A stretch of 36,648 nt of DNA from Acanthaster planci. Its lineage: Eukaryota > Echinodermata > Asteroidea > Valvatida > Acanthasteridae. The DNA lies in contig NW_019091402.1 in NCBI RefSeq assembly GCF_001949145.1, positions 1,601,549-1,638,196 on the forward strand. The letters are read 5' to 3'. Each line of letters opens with the position of its first letter. Positions within the stretch are counted from its first letter, which is position 1. A model generated the notes under the pieces. The model was not told the DNA's origin. It saw only the letters and a list, made by a program, of their open reading frames with translations, and did no database searches. This document shows, piece after piece, positions 21,273-31,737 of the stretch. The translations under genes were made by a program, and so were the position numbers.

Positions 21273-23929
21273 TCGACATAGAAACACTGGTAAATAAAAT
21301 AAAAAAGGGCCAGAATTATTGTCAGCTGAATTACCCATTCCAAAACCAATTAATTATGAACGAATAAAGACTCTACGTAGTTATTTTAATCTTTTTCTCC
21401 ACGTGGTTTTCCCATTATGGGTGAATAGTGACAAGCCCAGGGAATGGGAAGGGGTACATACTTCCACACCTGAATGATTTTGGCATTTAGCTGAACCTGT
21501 ATATTAAAAAGCTTTAATGTCTTCAGAGGCTATTTTCATTCACTTTTCGTAAGGCAAAAAAATGTAGGGTTTCTAGTTAGGGACTGGCTCCAAAAGGGGT
21601 GTGGTAACGCGGCTTAAATTTTTTTCCCCTCATTTATATTTCCTAGAAATGAAACATGGCCTACATGACACAAAAGGCCTAGTTCTGCACGGGCTGGACA
21701 ACACTTATCAGTTTTCACAGTTCAAGCAATAAATTACACATAGGGTGTTGAATTTTAAAGAGTCTAGGGCCTGAGACTCGATTTCGGTATAAAAGGCAAT
21801 TGTTACCGTGTACGTGCCCATTTGTGTGTTAATTTTTCCAGTCGCATGTACACGTGCGTTGGCAGAGTCTAGGGTAAATATGTGGGAATATACAAAGGAG
21901 ACTGGAAGATCGGGGAATTCAAAACTACATTACTTTGACTGAATGGTCAGGACGAAGAGCAGGCGTTTTCATTGTGCTCTACAAATGTAATTACCGGATA
22001 TTGAGCACGGTACATGTAGTTACTGGCCTACCGCCGCAGATGTCCAACGTACTCTCAAGACGTCCGGACAACCTAGACCCCACAGTTATGGGGGTTCAAG
22101 CTTTTTACGACTTTTACACGCCGTTTGGAAGAGATATGCGTTTTTATTTTAATCTTCCGATTATTAGCAATTTAATGGAACTGAAGTTTGGAATGGGGAC
22201 GGGCTTTTCAGATTTTTGTCCAAAATGCACACTCGCCTGGGACGGTACGTCAGGGTACGTCCGCCTGCAACAAAGGCCCACGTGCCATGATCATATAATG
22301 TAGGAACTCAGCACACCCATTAAAATGGACCAAAATGGGATTTACTCATGCGCATATGTTCGGGTCGCAATTCGGGTCGCTCGGCTGTGTTCGGTTACTA
22401 CCTGGAAATCTAAGCATGCCAGAAAAATGAGACCATGACACCGGGCAGTGCAAGGAGGTCAAAGCACAGTCACGTGCCTATACACTGCAACCACATAATA
22501 CCCAGAACTATATCCCGGTGGTATTGCGTGCTAAAGTTTTCCTGGGGTTTTCCCAAAGCACGCAATTTCATGACTGATCACGACAATGACTTTTTGTTAA
22601 CGTGGTTTACAATACCCCGTTAAAAGGTCATGGACATTAATAACCGACAACATTTATTTCCTCTTCAGGGTAGGGTGCATTGCATGTAGGCCTACACAGA
22701 TATCCAGGGTACAAATCAGAACCCCCTGCACAAAAAAAATTAAGAAGTACACTTAAAAAGCAAAAGCATCGAAAACACACAGAGAAATCTAAGAAATAGA
22801 AACAAAACAAAAGCAACACAAAACACAAACAAAACCCCAAATTACAATGACAGCCAACGTAAAAATCGTATGTTCAAAAATAAATCGTGTAACGTTAAAT
22901 TAGAACAAAGGATCAATACGACTAATTGTAACCATTTAAACTTTTATTCAGTACAGTGATGTCTTAAACCATTCTTTGTTGACACCATATTTTCTGATCT
23001 ATCGCTAGCGCTTGAATCGTCTAGGCCTAATCCCAAAAATGTGGAGGCACATGTCTGTTTCATGCAGCTAAATCATGGGCTAATCCTGCAAATATTGCTT
23101 ATGTCGACAACAGACACAGTTTTACCGACGACCATGTCACTTTGTAATAGCTGAAATAACATTACACTTTGTATTTGACCTTACAGTAAATTGGCATAAA
23201 GTAACATCATGATCACAGACCTCCATGTATGGTTTTAATCTGAATCACCTGAAGTGAGTTTATATGGTTATACATGCAGCAGTCACATTAAGCGTTTGTC
23301 AAAAAGAATGGGGAGTGTTATTTGAAGATCGAAAGTTTTTTCTCGGTATGTACAGTAGTTTTTGCCTATGTACGCTAGTCAAAGTTTTTGCCGGCAGCCA
23401 CAAAGGTTTTTTAGGGTCTTTTGCTCACCGAAGTGTATTCCCTGTCTTTGGTCCAGTGGGTTTTTGTGTAAAACGAATTGTATCAGGGTTAGAAAATGTT
23501 ACACTTATATCGATAGCGTGCGTTGTAAGCTTCTAGCTCCGAGTACACGCAGCCTAGATCGCAGCCTGGAGTTGCAAGCTAAACTAGGCCTAGTGATGGC
23601 ACTCCCAAGCTTCCACGCGGTACATTCCTCCGAGTGCAAATTCGACACACCCTTCCTTGAACATTATGCAACATTACTCAGACAACTTTTGCCTGCTTTA
23701 AACAACATCAATGCAGCCAAAGAACCTATTCTGCGATCTAATTATTGATTTGGCTGGCAGTAGGAATGCAAATGGCCTATTTAAAGAACCAGCACTCAGC
23801 TATCATGATAAATACACTGACTAAGGCCCTCACCATACAGAGGTTGATATGTTTTTATAAACCTTGGTTCTAATAAAAAACAAGGTCGACAAATAAGAGG
23901 TCTGTTACTGACAGTGACACCCACAGAAT
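21273..23929. other. No gene recognised
   Basis: Several short open frames exist, the longest being 21935-22303 and 23362-23748 on the plus strand. None shows a recognisable domain, codon bias or splice context. A 10-bp perfect inverted repeat (ATTGCGTGCT at 22523-22532, complement at 22557-22566) with a 24-nt spacer is the only structure noted. Confidence 0.5.
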
Positions 23930-24250
23930 ATCAATCGACTTACGGTTTCCGCGCCTCACGTTAGCCATAGCAGCCGGCCTTCGCGATCGGATTGGTGGAG
24001 AGCATCAATTTAGGGCCGCCAAGCAAAACCATCCACGCACCGACGGGTCACAACTCGGGTTTTCCATCAAGAAAGAAAATAAGAACTCCAAACTGACGGA
24101 AAACGATGGTCCCGACCACCTTGACTGCCGATCGAGTTGCTGCACTAAGTGCGGCAACGATGTCCTCATCAGATGTTGGGAAACATGAACGATTGCTCAG
24201 CAGCCCCAGACTGCTCACTGCGAAATCCTGCCGCGCGCGAACATAGTTCC
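23930..24250 (+). promoter_or_regulatory. CpG-rich patch with CCAAT-like box and a 46-codon open frame
   Basis: CpG dinucleotides are clearly denser here than in the AT-rich surroundings. GGATTGGTGG at about 23988-23997 contains an inverted CCAAT box. A small open frame starts at an ATG at 24106 and ends at 24246 (MVPTTLTADRVAALSAATMS at its start). A longer frame in another register runs to 24388. I recognise neither peptide. The patch could be a promoter with a first exon, but no downstream exon can be tied to it. Confidence 0.2.
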
Positions 24251-24802
24251 ACAGTTCTATACAATATCATGGCATTAAAGTCACAGGAGACAATAGGATG
24301 TTCCGGTTTTGGGCTGAAAAGTAATAATACTTCTTCTAATAAATCAAATTTGAACAACAAAGCTGACAAAAAATCAGTAGAGCAGTAACAAAAGCACGAA
24401 GTTAGTTTTCTAATAATGCTCCGCGATCATTTCTCATCTGGGGGAAATCCCCGGTGTAACGCAACGTGAACTGAAACTGCATGCATGAGAAATTTTTCTG
24501 CGTGTACTATACATGACTTAATTATATCCCAAACGGTCTTGCCTGCATGGAGGAACTCGTGCCCCGATGTATTACCATATTTTAAAGGTCCTAAGTAATA
24601 TTAATTCTCAGTAACCTAGTCATTTGCATATGAAGCGAGAATTCCTCCACTGATGCCGACAACAGACTGTTTATTCAGACAATGTCCCCTTCAAGTTTTT
24701 GCCGGGCTCTCGATCCTGCGGGACGCAAGACTATATAGATACACGACTTGATTGACGGTAACACACTGCAAATTACCAACATTTGTGACAATATTTATGC
24801 CC

Positions 24803-24842
24803 GCCGGCTTCCACGGAATGTTCATCCGTGTGTGCAGCCGGC
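24803..24842. other. 40-nt imperfect hairpin
   Basis: The outer arms are GCCGGCT (24803-24809) and AGCCGGC (24836-24842). The inner arms are CACGGA (24812-24817) and TCCGTG (24825-24830), around a 7-nt loop, with a small asymmetric internal loop between the two stems. A C6G5 palindromic run lies about 40 bases further on. No associated gene or known RNA family was recognised. Confidence 0.4.
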
Positions 24843-25411
24843 TCACAACTCTAGAATCAAAAACACGTACACCACGCCCCCCGGGGGAGGGGGGACGATC
24901 ATATATGACCTTTAAACATCAAAGTTTGGTAGGGAATCCACGCAACTGAACTGATGCCTGGAGCCTCAGTCCCTATAGCTACATCAGTACATGATGTATA
25001 GACGAGGCATTATCAGCGTGCGCCAGCCTTAAAGTGCAGCAATGACCGTTTCAAACTGACGCAGTTTTTCTGGAACCTTGCTTTCTTCTTCAGTGTATGA
25101 AGACCCCTCAGCCGAAAGATCCCAAGGTTAAAAGCACTAAAAGCGCTTCTAAATTTAAGCTTGAAGTGCCCTCGTACTTTATCAATCGTTTAACACCAAC
25201 CATGTGACTTTTTTGGTTGATTATCATTTTATGAACAAATGCCCAGTCGCAGCTTGGAGGAAGGAAAACAGATTCCTTCTTCCATGGTCGCAGTCCGCAC
25301 ATTTCTGCAAGTTATTGTTCGAGCAAGACATCACAAAATTTTTTTTTTTCTGTAAAGCTACAGTTTTCACAACCGCCCTCTGTGGACTATAGACGTACGT
25401 GCCAGTGCACA

Positions 25412-25507
25412 ATGGCGGCCTCGGGATCCTGCAGTCCAGTCAGGCAAATCTGGAAAGCAATAACGTCAGCGTCCTCACTTCAGGGCAGACATTCAACAGG
25501 GTTTTAA
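25412..25507 (+). pseudogene. Candidate first exon of the ACOT13-like thioesterase
   Basis: An ATG in the context GCACAATGGCGGC begins MAASGSCSPVRQIWKAITSA. The VRQIWKAITSASSL part resembles the N-terminal helix of ACOT13/THEM2, with conserved Arg, Lys, Ala, Thr and Ala at matching spacing. It lies 0.4 kb upstream of the well-supported exon 2 on the same strand. The ATGGCGGC start resembles the short-leader (TISU/YY1-type) start of housekeeping and mitochondrial genes, as would suit this family. No good donor follows. The frame reaches TAA at 25505, and the weak site AGG|GTTTTA does not give a phase matching exon 2. The exon may be correct with a lost donor, or the similarity may be chance. 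Confidence 0.35.
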
Positions 25508-25950
25508 AGTATAGCTATGAGTTCCACGGTGTGAGGAAGTCTCAGGGAGTACCGTAATTGCAGAGTGCCCTGCTACTTGAAATGTACTACCAGTGTAGAA
25601 TCGCCGCACGTGAACTCGGGGTCATTGCTGTTATGCCTACCCCCAGAATTGTGGGGTCCGACGTCCGTTCCCCTCCCTCGTGCACCGCGACCGGTGACAT
25701 GTATAATGACCAAAGGTGATGACATGGCGCGATGGAGGTATATGTAGAAACAGACCATGGTAAAAGTTTTTAAAGTTAGCCCAGCTGGCTTCGAGCACGA
25801 GCGAGTAGGTGGGATATTCTGCAATATTGTGCTTCCTTTTGTCCTTTATCTTAAGTAATCCTTGGATAACTTGAGATAGTACGTGGAGTGGAAAGCCCAC
25901 TCCTGTGGTGTGACCTCATCCAATGCATTTTGAAACAGCCCGTCATCTAG

Positions 25951-26147
25951 GTCAACATTGTCTCTGTCAGTCCTGGCTGATGCCAGTGTGAGCTCGTCGT
26001 GGAAAAGGAGCACACCAATGTACAGAACAAACTGCACAGCAGCTGCCTGAGGTCAATGGTGCACAGCGTGTCTGCCTTGGCCCTGGCAACCCCCAACGTG
26101 GGCAAACTGGGTGTCAGTGTGGAGCTGGACATGAGGCACGTGTACAT
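25951..26147 (+). pseudogene. ACOT13/THEM2-like hotdog thioesterase, exon 2, degenerate
   Basis: The acceptor is TCATCTAG at 25943-25950; the donor is GTATGT at 26148. The frame reads VNIVSVSPG, a stop (TGA at 25978-25980), CQCELVVEKEHTN, and on to GVSVELDMRHVYM. It aligns without gaps over about 65 residues to ACOT13, a mitochondria-associated acyl-CoA thioesterase of the hotdog fold. Family features kept are VEKEHTN (catalytic Asn) and GVSV (Ser). The core LHGG motif has become LHSS, and the Asp of the LVD motif is His (MVHS). The in-frame stop and the lost Asp both argue for a dead copy. The stop sits where the family has Lys, so a single base change or sequencing error could explain that lesion alone, but not the His. 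Confidence 0.8.
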
Positions 26148-27121
26148 GTATGTAACTGGTCAAGGCAGTGACAAGGCACGTGCTTAACATGCTCAGAACA
26201 GGAAAGCATCACTGTCGTCTCCTCTGTCAAACAAAAGATGTTACTGTCAAACCCCATCAGAAGTTGACAGGAATTGAACCATCTCCGGCAGTTGGGAAGT
26301 GGTGTAGCTTGGGTTGAATTTCTAGAAGGGCACCAAGGGGTTAACAAAGTTTTTTACAGGGGGCACCGAACCTAATGACTACAGCCTGCACAGACATGTT
26401 GGTGGTGTTCATTTGAAAATTTCAATGGGGAAATTGGAACGGGGGCAGCTTTTCCTTTTAAAGAGCATGTACCTAATTCGTCACTGACAAGGACTGACAC
26501 TCATTTGCATGTGGTTGTCACTTAGTGAAAAACTCGTTATCAACAACTTCGATTTCACAAACTCACACTCAGTAGTATGTGCGCACATCAGACACTGACG
26601 CGAAATAGACTGATTTTTGTTTTCATGAACTGACACCCAAATTTGTTGCGCTGCTACAGCGTGGAGAAAAAAGCTTTGAAAGGTGCAACATGAATTCAAT
26701 CCATCCACATACTTGTTGCCTTTCCCCAAATTTAATTAAAAGTCGTTTTAATAACTGGTGGAATAATAAGATACATGTAAGTATCAGCTCGTAAAAATGA
26801 AAATGCACGAAGTGCGGCAGAAATGCCCCACTGTACCGGATGCCAGTTCATGAAAACCAAAATAGCTAGTTTCTCTAAAATATGTGCAAGTGAGATTATT
26901 GTGCGCATAACTGAGTGTCAGCTCATGGTATTGGTAAATGAATTGTGCTCCCTCAAATGTATGCCATAGGGGTAATAATTCTCTCTCTAATCATAAACCA
27001 AAAAGGTGGTGTGTGTCATTTCAAGACATGTAAATTAAGTCTAAGCTGAACTTGTCTTTCAAATCTTAAGTGCTGATGCATCTTTCTCATTCTGATTAAT
27101 GAAGAGAATTTTTTATTTCAG
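26148..27121 (+). other. Intron between ACOT13-like exons 2 and 3
   Basis: The donor GTATGT is at 26148-26153 and the acceptor TTTATTTCAG ends at 27121 (974 bp, phase 2). Short open frames on the minus strand inside it have no recognised similarity. Confidence 0.6.
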
Positions 27122-27371
27122 CTTTGTTCGATCAGCCAGTCTAGGAGAACAGATCTCTTTGGATGCCCAGGTCCTAAAGACAGGCAAGAGTCTAGCATTC
27201 CTGAAGGCTGACATCATCAACTCAAGTGGTGATTTAATTGCCAGGGGTAGGCACACTGTATTCGTGGGCATGCCATGGAGAAGTCTACCCAGGAAAAGAA
27301 CTTGGAGAACTACATGTATGAACAGTAGGTCTGTTTCCCTTGCTTATCGATGGTGTTGCACTGACGTTTGA
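27122..27371 (+). pseudogene. ACOT13/THEM2-like thioesterase, exon 3
   Basis: The acceptor is TTTTTTATTTCAG at 27109-27121. The frame reads SLGEQISLDAQVLKTGKSLA and then FLKADIINSSGDLIARGRHTVFVG. This matches the last beta strands of ACOT13 (LGE, AxVLKxGKxLAF, GxLIAxGRHT). The donor of exon 2 leaves two bases and this exon supplies the third, so the phases fit. After FVG the frame runs 35 more residues to TGA at 27371, beyond the usual end. If one G were missing in the GTGGG run at about 27265, the tail would instead be GHAMEKSTQEKNLENYMYEQ and stop at 27327-27329, which looks more natural. The separating intron of about 1 kb shows this is not a retrocopy. Confidence 0.75.
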
Positions 27372-28199
27372 CAATTTGAAACTTCATTTTGCTAGATTCT
27401 CAGGTACATGTATGTACTCTCAGGGCATATTTTGGCTCAAAGGTAATTGTTCAGGATTGATGCATTTTGGGAGGGGAATGAGTAGGGATATTTATATTGA
27501 TTTTTTTCATACATTTTAAAAGTTTGAATAATAGTTTGTAACTGATACCTTTCTCTCAAAAACCTTGTTAGGTTTGATGGGTTATGATCCCCTGAAGTCA
27601 AGTTTTTGCGGAGTTACATACATGTACTTGTATTTTTAACAGTGCGCCACTTTTCAGGATTAAATACAATCAGGATAACAAACTGACAAAGCAGAGAAAT
27701 GTCTTCGGATATTATTCAATACTTTTTTATTGTAACTAAAGAATTCCACACCATAAAATCACAATGACGGTATGACGGTTGCACACACATTTGCACTGCT
27801 ATGTGGTATCGACCAAACATTTTTATGGTAAATGATCCAAAAGCAACAATTGTTCACCGTATAGTAAACACCAACTACATATTTTTTCATGCTGTAAAAC
27901 TTACGCAGATGGAGTGACATTTTCTGAACAAATATCAAATGACGACACTGGATCAATAGATATCTGTGTATATGTTATCTGTAATTTGATATGTAACACA
28001 TTTGAAGCACACAATATGAGAAAGGAAGAAATAACATAACTGCTCTAAGTATATTAGTAGAGAGGTTTCGCAAGTCTGTGCGTACAGATACAGTTACGGA
28101 TACAATAACCGTAAGCATATACATCTAGTGCCAATTCAGCTTTTGTTTTGCAACCCGTCACAATTAACTCGCTGGAGGGCACCGGTATCCAACATAGCA
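27372..28199 (+). other. Spacer, nothing recognised
   Basis: This is AT-rich sequence between the thioesterase relic and the transposase relic. The 5' terminal repeat of the transposon should lie here if it survives, but I could not identify one by eye. Confidence 0.5.
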
Positions 28200-28363
28200 A
28201 TGCCCACAGAGTTAAATGATGTCCTTGCTGCTGCCAAAAATGGAGACAAAGACGCAATTTCCTTGCTACTTCCACCACACACCAGGCCCTCAACGTACAA
28301 TCCTGGTATTCCGAAATTTCACCAGGACAATTTGTCAGATGTACAATGTCTGAGTAACTTCAG
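28200..28363 (+). pseudogene. PIF/Harbinger transposase pseudogene, exon 1
   Basis: The frame from ATG 28200 reads MPTELNDVLAAAKNGDKDAI and on to DNLSDVQCLSNFR. The end matches the segment that precedes the DNA-binding part of HARBI1-type transposases. AACTTCAG at 28356-28363 is followed by ATAGGC instead of GTAGGC. Joining 28363 to 28887 restores NFR-FNKQMTGQLAFYLRIP in phase 2. The element therefore had an intron whose donor G has mutated to A, or the join is used in a non-canonical way. Confidence 0.65.
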
Positions 28364-28886
28364 ATAGGCAATGGATATGGATCAAGCATGCCAAGCATGA
28401 GGCTGAGGGTAGGCTTCTCACTTACTTACTGTCAAGTGTCATGATTTGATGTCTCAGCATGACTCAGCAATTGCCTTGATTGGCCATGCTGACTAGGCCC
28501 AACACTATGTTCTCTTCAAGTCTTCGTCCACTTAGAAAGTTGATATTATATGTCTTACATGTCTAAGACTTATCTGCCTAACAACAACCAGGTTAGAGGC
28601 TAGCCAGGCCATCCCACGTACCTCGGACATTTTGTTTGTGCACTAGGCCTAGGGGTAGGTACATGTAAGCTTGAATCACCATGCTGGGGGTGTTGCATGT
28701 GGAGCCCAAACAATTTAGAATAGCCATCCTGGATGATGTAGTTATTCTTACTTAGATTTGCTCATTACAATTTGAAACAAACTTAAAAATAATAGAACAC
28801 GTCAATCTCTATTTTCAAAGGAAATGCGTGTCTGAATCGAAAATTCGACATTTTCTTGTAAGCATTTTCTATCTTCTCTACTTCAG

Positions 28887-29970
28887 GTTTAATAAACAGA
28901 TGACTGGCCAGCTCGCTTTTTATCTGCGTATACCTGAAAGAGTGGTTTGTCCCAACAGAACTGTTGTCGGTGGAACAGATGCCTTATGTATTCTCCTCAG
29001 GAGGTTAGTTTATCCAAACTGACTCTTAGATTTGGAGCCCTTTTTTGCCGACCAAAGTCTACCCTGTCAATGATAGTCAATGCTACTCTAAATCACCTGG
29101 TTGAAGTGCATGGGCACTCCATAGATTACAGAGATATGCAGAAGTTATCCATCAAAAAGGCACTCCACTGACAAATTGCTATGGTTTTATAGATGGAACT
29201 GTCCGTCGCATTTGCAGACCTATGCAGCACCAGCGAGTGTGTTACAATAGGCATAAGTGGACTCGCTCACTCAAGTTCAATGGGCATAAGCAGACTCACT
29301 CACTCAAGTTCAATGGGCATAAGCAGATTCACTCACTCAGGTTCAATGGGCATAAGCAGATTCACTCACTCAAGTTCAATGGGCATAAGCGGATTCACTC
29401 ACTCAAGTTCCAGTCAGTTGTTCCGGATGCCATGCTAGCTACATGTAATATGTTTGGGCCAGTAGAAGGAAGGAGGCATGACTGTTTCCCGCTTCAGGAA
29501 AGTGGAATCATGACTACACTGGAAACTGTTGGACTAATAATGGATTGCCATTTTCATTGTATGGAGATCATGCATATCCCATGTGTGACTACCTTCTGTG
29601 TCCATTTAAGGGTGTAAACCTCACTGAAGAGCAGCAAAATTTCAATCGAACAAATTCTTCTGTAAGGGAATCTGTTGAGTGGCAATTTGGGAAAATTCTT
29701 TCCCTATTCGCAATCCTGGATTTCAGGAAAAACCTAAAGGTGCTCCTTAAGCCGGTAGCAAAGTAATATTTGGTGGGTGCGTTGCGTACCAACTGCCATA
29801 CATGTCTATTCAGCAGTCAAACCAGCCGAGACTGTGCACTTGCTCTCTCCACTCAGGAAGAGTACCTTACTGTACCTAGTTCACTCCTGGGTACCATACC
29901 AGTGCAAGTCGAAACCGACACCTTAACATCTCCCTCCCCCCGCACTTGGGGTTTTTGCAACACACCCTGA
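28887..29970 (+). pseudogene. PIF/Harbinger (DDE_Tnp_4-type) transposase pseudogene, exon 2
   Basis: The acceptor is CTCTACTTCAG. Successive frames give FNKQMTGQLAFYLRIPERVV, GTDALCILLRRLVYPN, RPKSTLSMIVNATLNHLVEV, LTNCYGFIDGTVRRICRP, FGPVEGRRHD, LYGDHAYPMCDYLLCPFKG, ESVEWQFGKILSLF and YLVGALRTNCHTCLFSSQTS. This is the HARBI1-like order with all three acidic catalytic motifs (FIDGT, GRRHD, SVEW). Lesions are: TGA at 29020-29022 where Arg is expected (a CGA to TGA change); a -1 shift near 29045; loss of about 13 residues plus a shift near 29165; a 33-bp minisatellite at 29252-29410; a shift near 29545; and TAA at 29764-29766 in place of Tyr. It is a cut-and-paste transposase remnant, now dead. 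Confidence 0.88.
29252..29410 (+). repeat. 33-bp minisatellite in the transposase core, five units
   Basis: Units start at 29252, 29285, 29318, 29351 and 29384. Each encodes 11 residues of the type HKQIHSLKFNG. The last unit runs on into KFQSVVPDA, the normal continuation. Units differ by one to three bases. The unit corresponds to the single NGHKRxHxLKFQ motif of related transposases, which has been multiplied in frame. Confidence 0.92.
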
Positions 29971-30876
29971 TCAATTTAACAGAAAAGGATGTACGGCAAA
30001 GTGTGCCTGCTTAGCGCTGAATCGCAATGCGGGGAAAAACGTTTGTTATCCGAGTGTGTCAACAAATTCACCAGAAATAACCAGTTGTACTTGATTAAGC
30101 ACTGCAGAATACTGGCACATAAAATTGCGTAGACCAGTTATTTTGTCAAGTAACGGCTTTATACAGGAGTGAAGTACATGTAAATGACAGCGCACAATAT
30201 TTAAGCTGTTTGCACTTCACAACATCATCTTTCTTTATTCGTTCTTTGTACATGTATTTAATTTGTGAACATGGGTATGCATTTTATGTTTTAAACAAAT
30301 CACAGTCTTCTAGTGACACTCCATTTTAACAAAACAATTTGCAAGTGACCATTTTTCCGGGGGATGAGGGTGCACCCTGATGCTTCTGCTATTGGCAATG
30401 TTCTTCGCATGGCAAAGTTCCTTACATACTTCTGGACGGCTACCAATTCATAAAATGTACAAGAAACTGCACAGGCAAGATAAATAAAATACATTCACAA
30501 TCCGCCATCTCTTGCGAGCCCCGGCTAGTGACAAGCCTATGGAACTCGTATTTCTTAAAACCATTCAACAAGAATGCAACCAAATATTAACAAATCTAGT
30601 ATCATATATACATGTACTTAGGTCAGTATTTTCTTCATTTAAAATTTGAATAAAATAACACTTAGCAATTTGAAACTTAGGTGGCAAGCATTCAAATTTC
30701 AAAAGAATTTTAGGGAATTCCAACTACATGCACATGCATAGTCAACCAAATGTGGGAAGTTTGCTGGATGAAATGATTAAGATTAGGGATTTATTATTCT
30801 CCATTCCTCAGCTGCACTGGTGGATGATCCATCCTTTTTGTTCACAATCAGTCAATTGATGAGCTCGAGTGTGGCT
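29971..30876. other. No gene recognised
   Basis: This is the 3' flank of the transposase relic. It is AT-rich with no convincing open frame. The right terminal repeat of the transposon, if present, was not identified. Confidence 0.5.
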
Positions 30877-31080
30877 GCATCTCTTTCCATACTTTCCTCT
30901 CTCTTTCTTTTCTAGGTCAAACCTTGCATCTCTTTCCAACTTTTCCTCGCTCTTTCTTTTCTAGGTCAAACCTTGCATCTCTTTCCAACTTTTCCTCTCT
31001 CTTTCTTTTCTCGGTCAAACCTTGCATCTCTTTCCAGCTTTTCCTCTCTCTTTCTTTTCTCGGTCAAACCTTGCATCCCA
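30877..31080 (+). repeat. 49-bp tandem array, about 4 units
   Basis: Unit starts (GGTCAAACC) are at 30915, 30964, 31013 and 31062, with a partial unit before them. Each unit reads GGTCAAACCTTGCATCTC, TTTCCAGC or TTTCCAAC, then a pyrimidine tract ending CTTTCTTTTCTAG or CTTTCTTTTCTCG. The last unit diverges after GCATC. Confidence 0.93.
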
Positions 31081-31737
31081 TTTGTTTCCATTCCAGTGAC
31101 CAATCGTAGTCCAGCTTTCATTTGGATGGGTCAGCCTAGACGATGGCCCGTGTAAGTTAGCCTAGATGTAGGGCCCACTGTCTGCACAGGGCATGGTGGT
31201 CGTCACTGCATGGTTACTTTTCTGTTTACTTTCCTCTCATTTCTTCAGGCATTGCCCATAAATCCCAGTCCATTATCATTGACGGTATAACTAACAATCA
31301 AAATGGTGATTTCCTTCTGTTTATAAACAACTCGCCCACAAAATCAGGAAAAACAATATCCAATGTTTTGCTTATGTGTGTAGCAGCCGATATCTGTTGC
31401 TAGCTTGTATGGAATTAAGTTTGAGGCGGATGTATACATCCTACGGAGCGCACAATGTGATAATGTATTCGTACATGTATCCGCAACCGCGGCTGTGCAA
31501 AACCTCTCTAATATCAACAAGTGATATTTTCATATTCATGTTGTCATCTCAGAGACAGAATCTAGACAGTGTACATATATTGATTTTGGTAACTGGTATC
31601 CATTCAACCGGTGACATGCAGTCATAGCCCTCTGGTGGTGCATGAGTGCTCACCACATTGACTCTTCAATGGTACCCACACATGATGGGGGAATTTCTTG
31701 CTCATGGATCCAATATAAACCAGCAGGTGGACTTGAA

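Noticed and set aside
22637-22840. Phe/Cys-rich membrane-like protein on the minus strand
   Set aside because: It is the translation of an A/AC-rich low-complexity tract.
19566-23748. Plus-strand frames at 19566-19820, 21935-22303 and 23264-23748 as genes
   Set aside because: No domain, splice context or codon signal was recognised. Their length is compatible with chance in this much sequence.
29193-29438. GISxFTHSSSM repeat protein in the second plus frame
   Set aside because: It is an out-of-register reading of the 33-bp minisatellite. The transposase-homologous frame is the other one.
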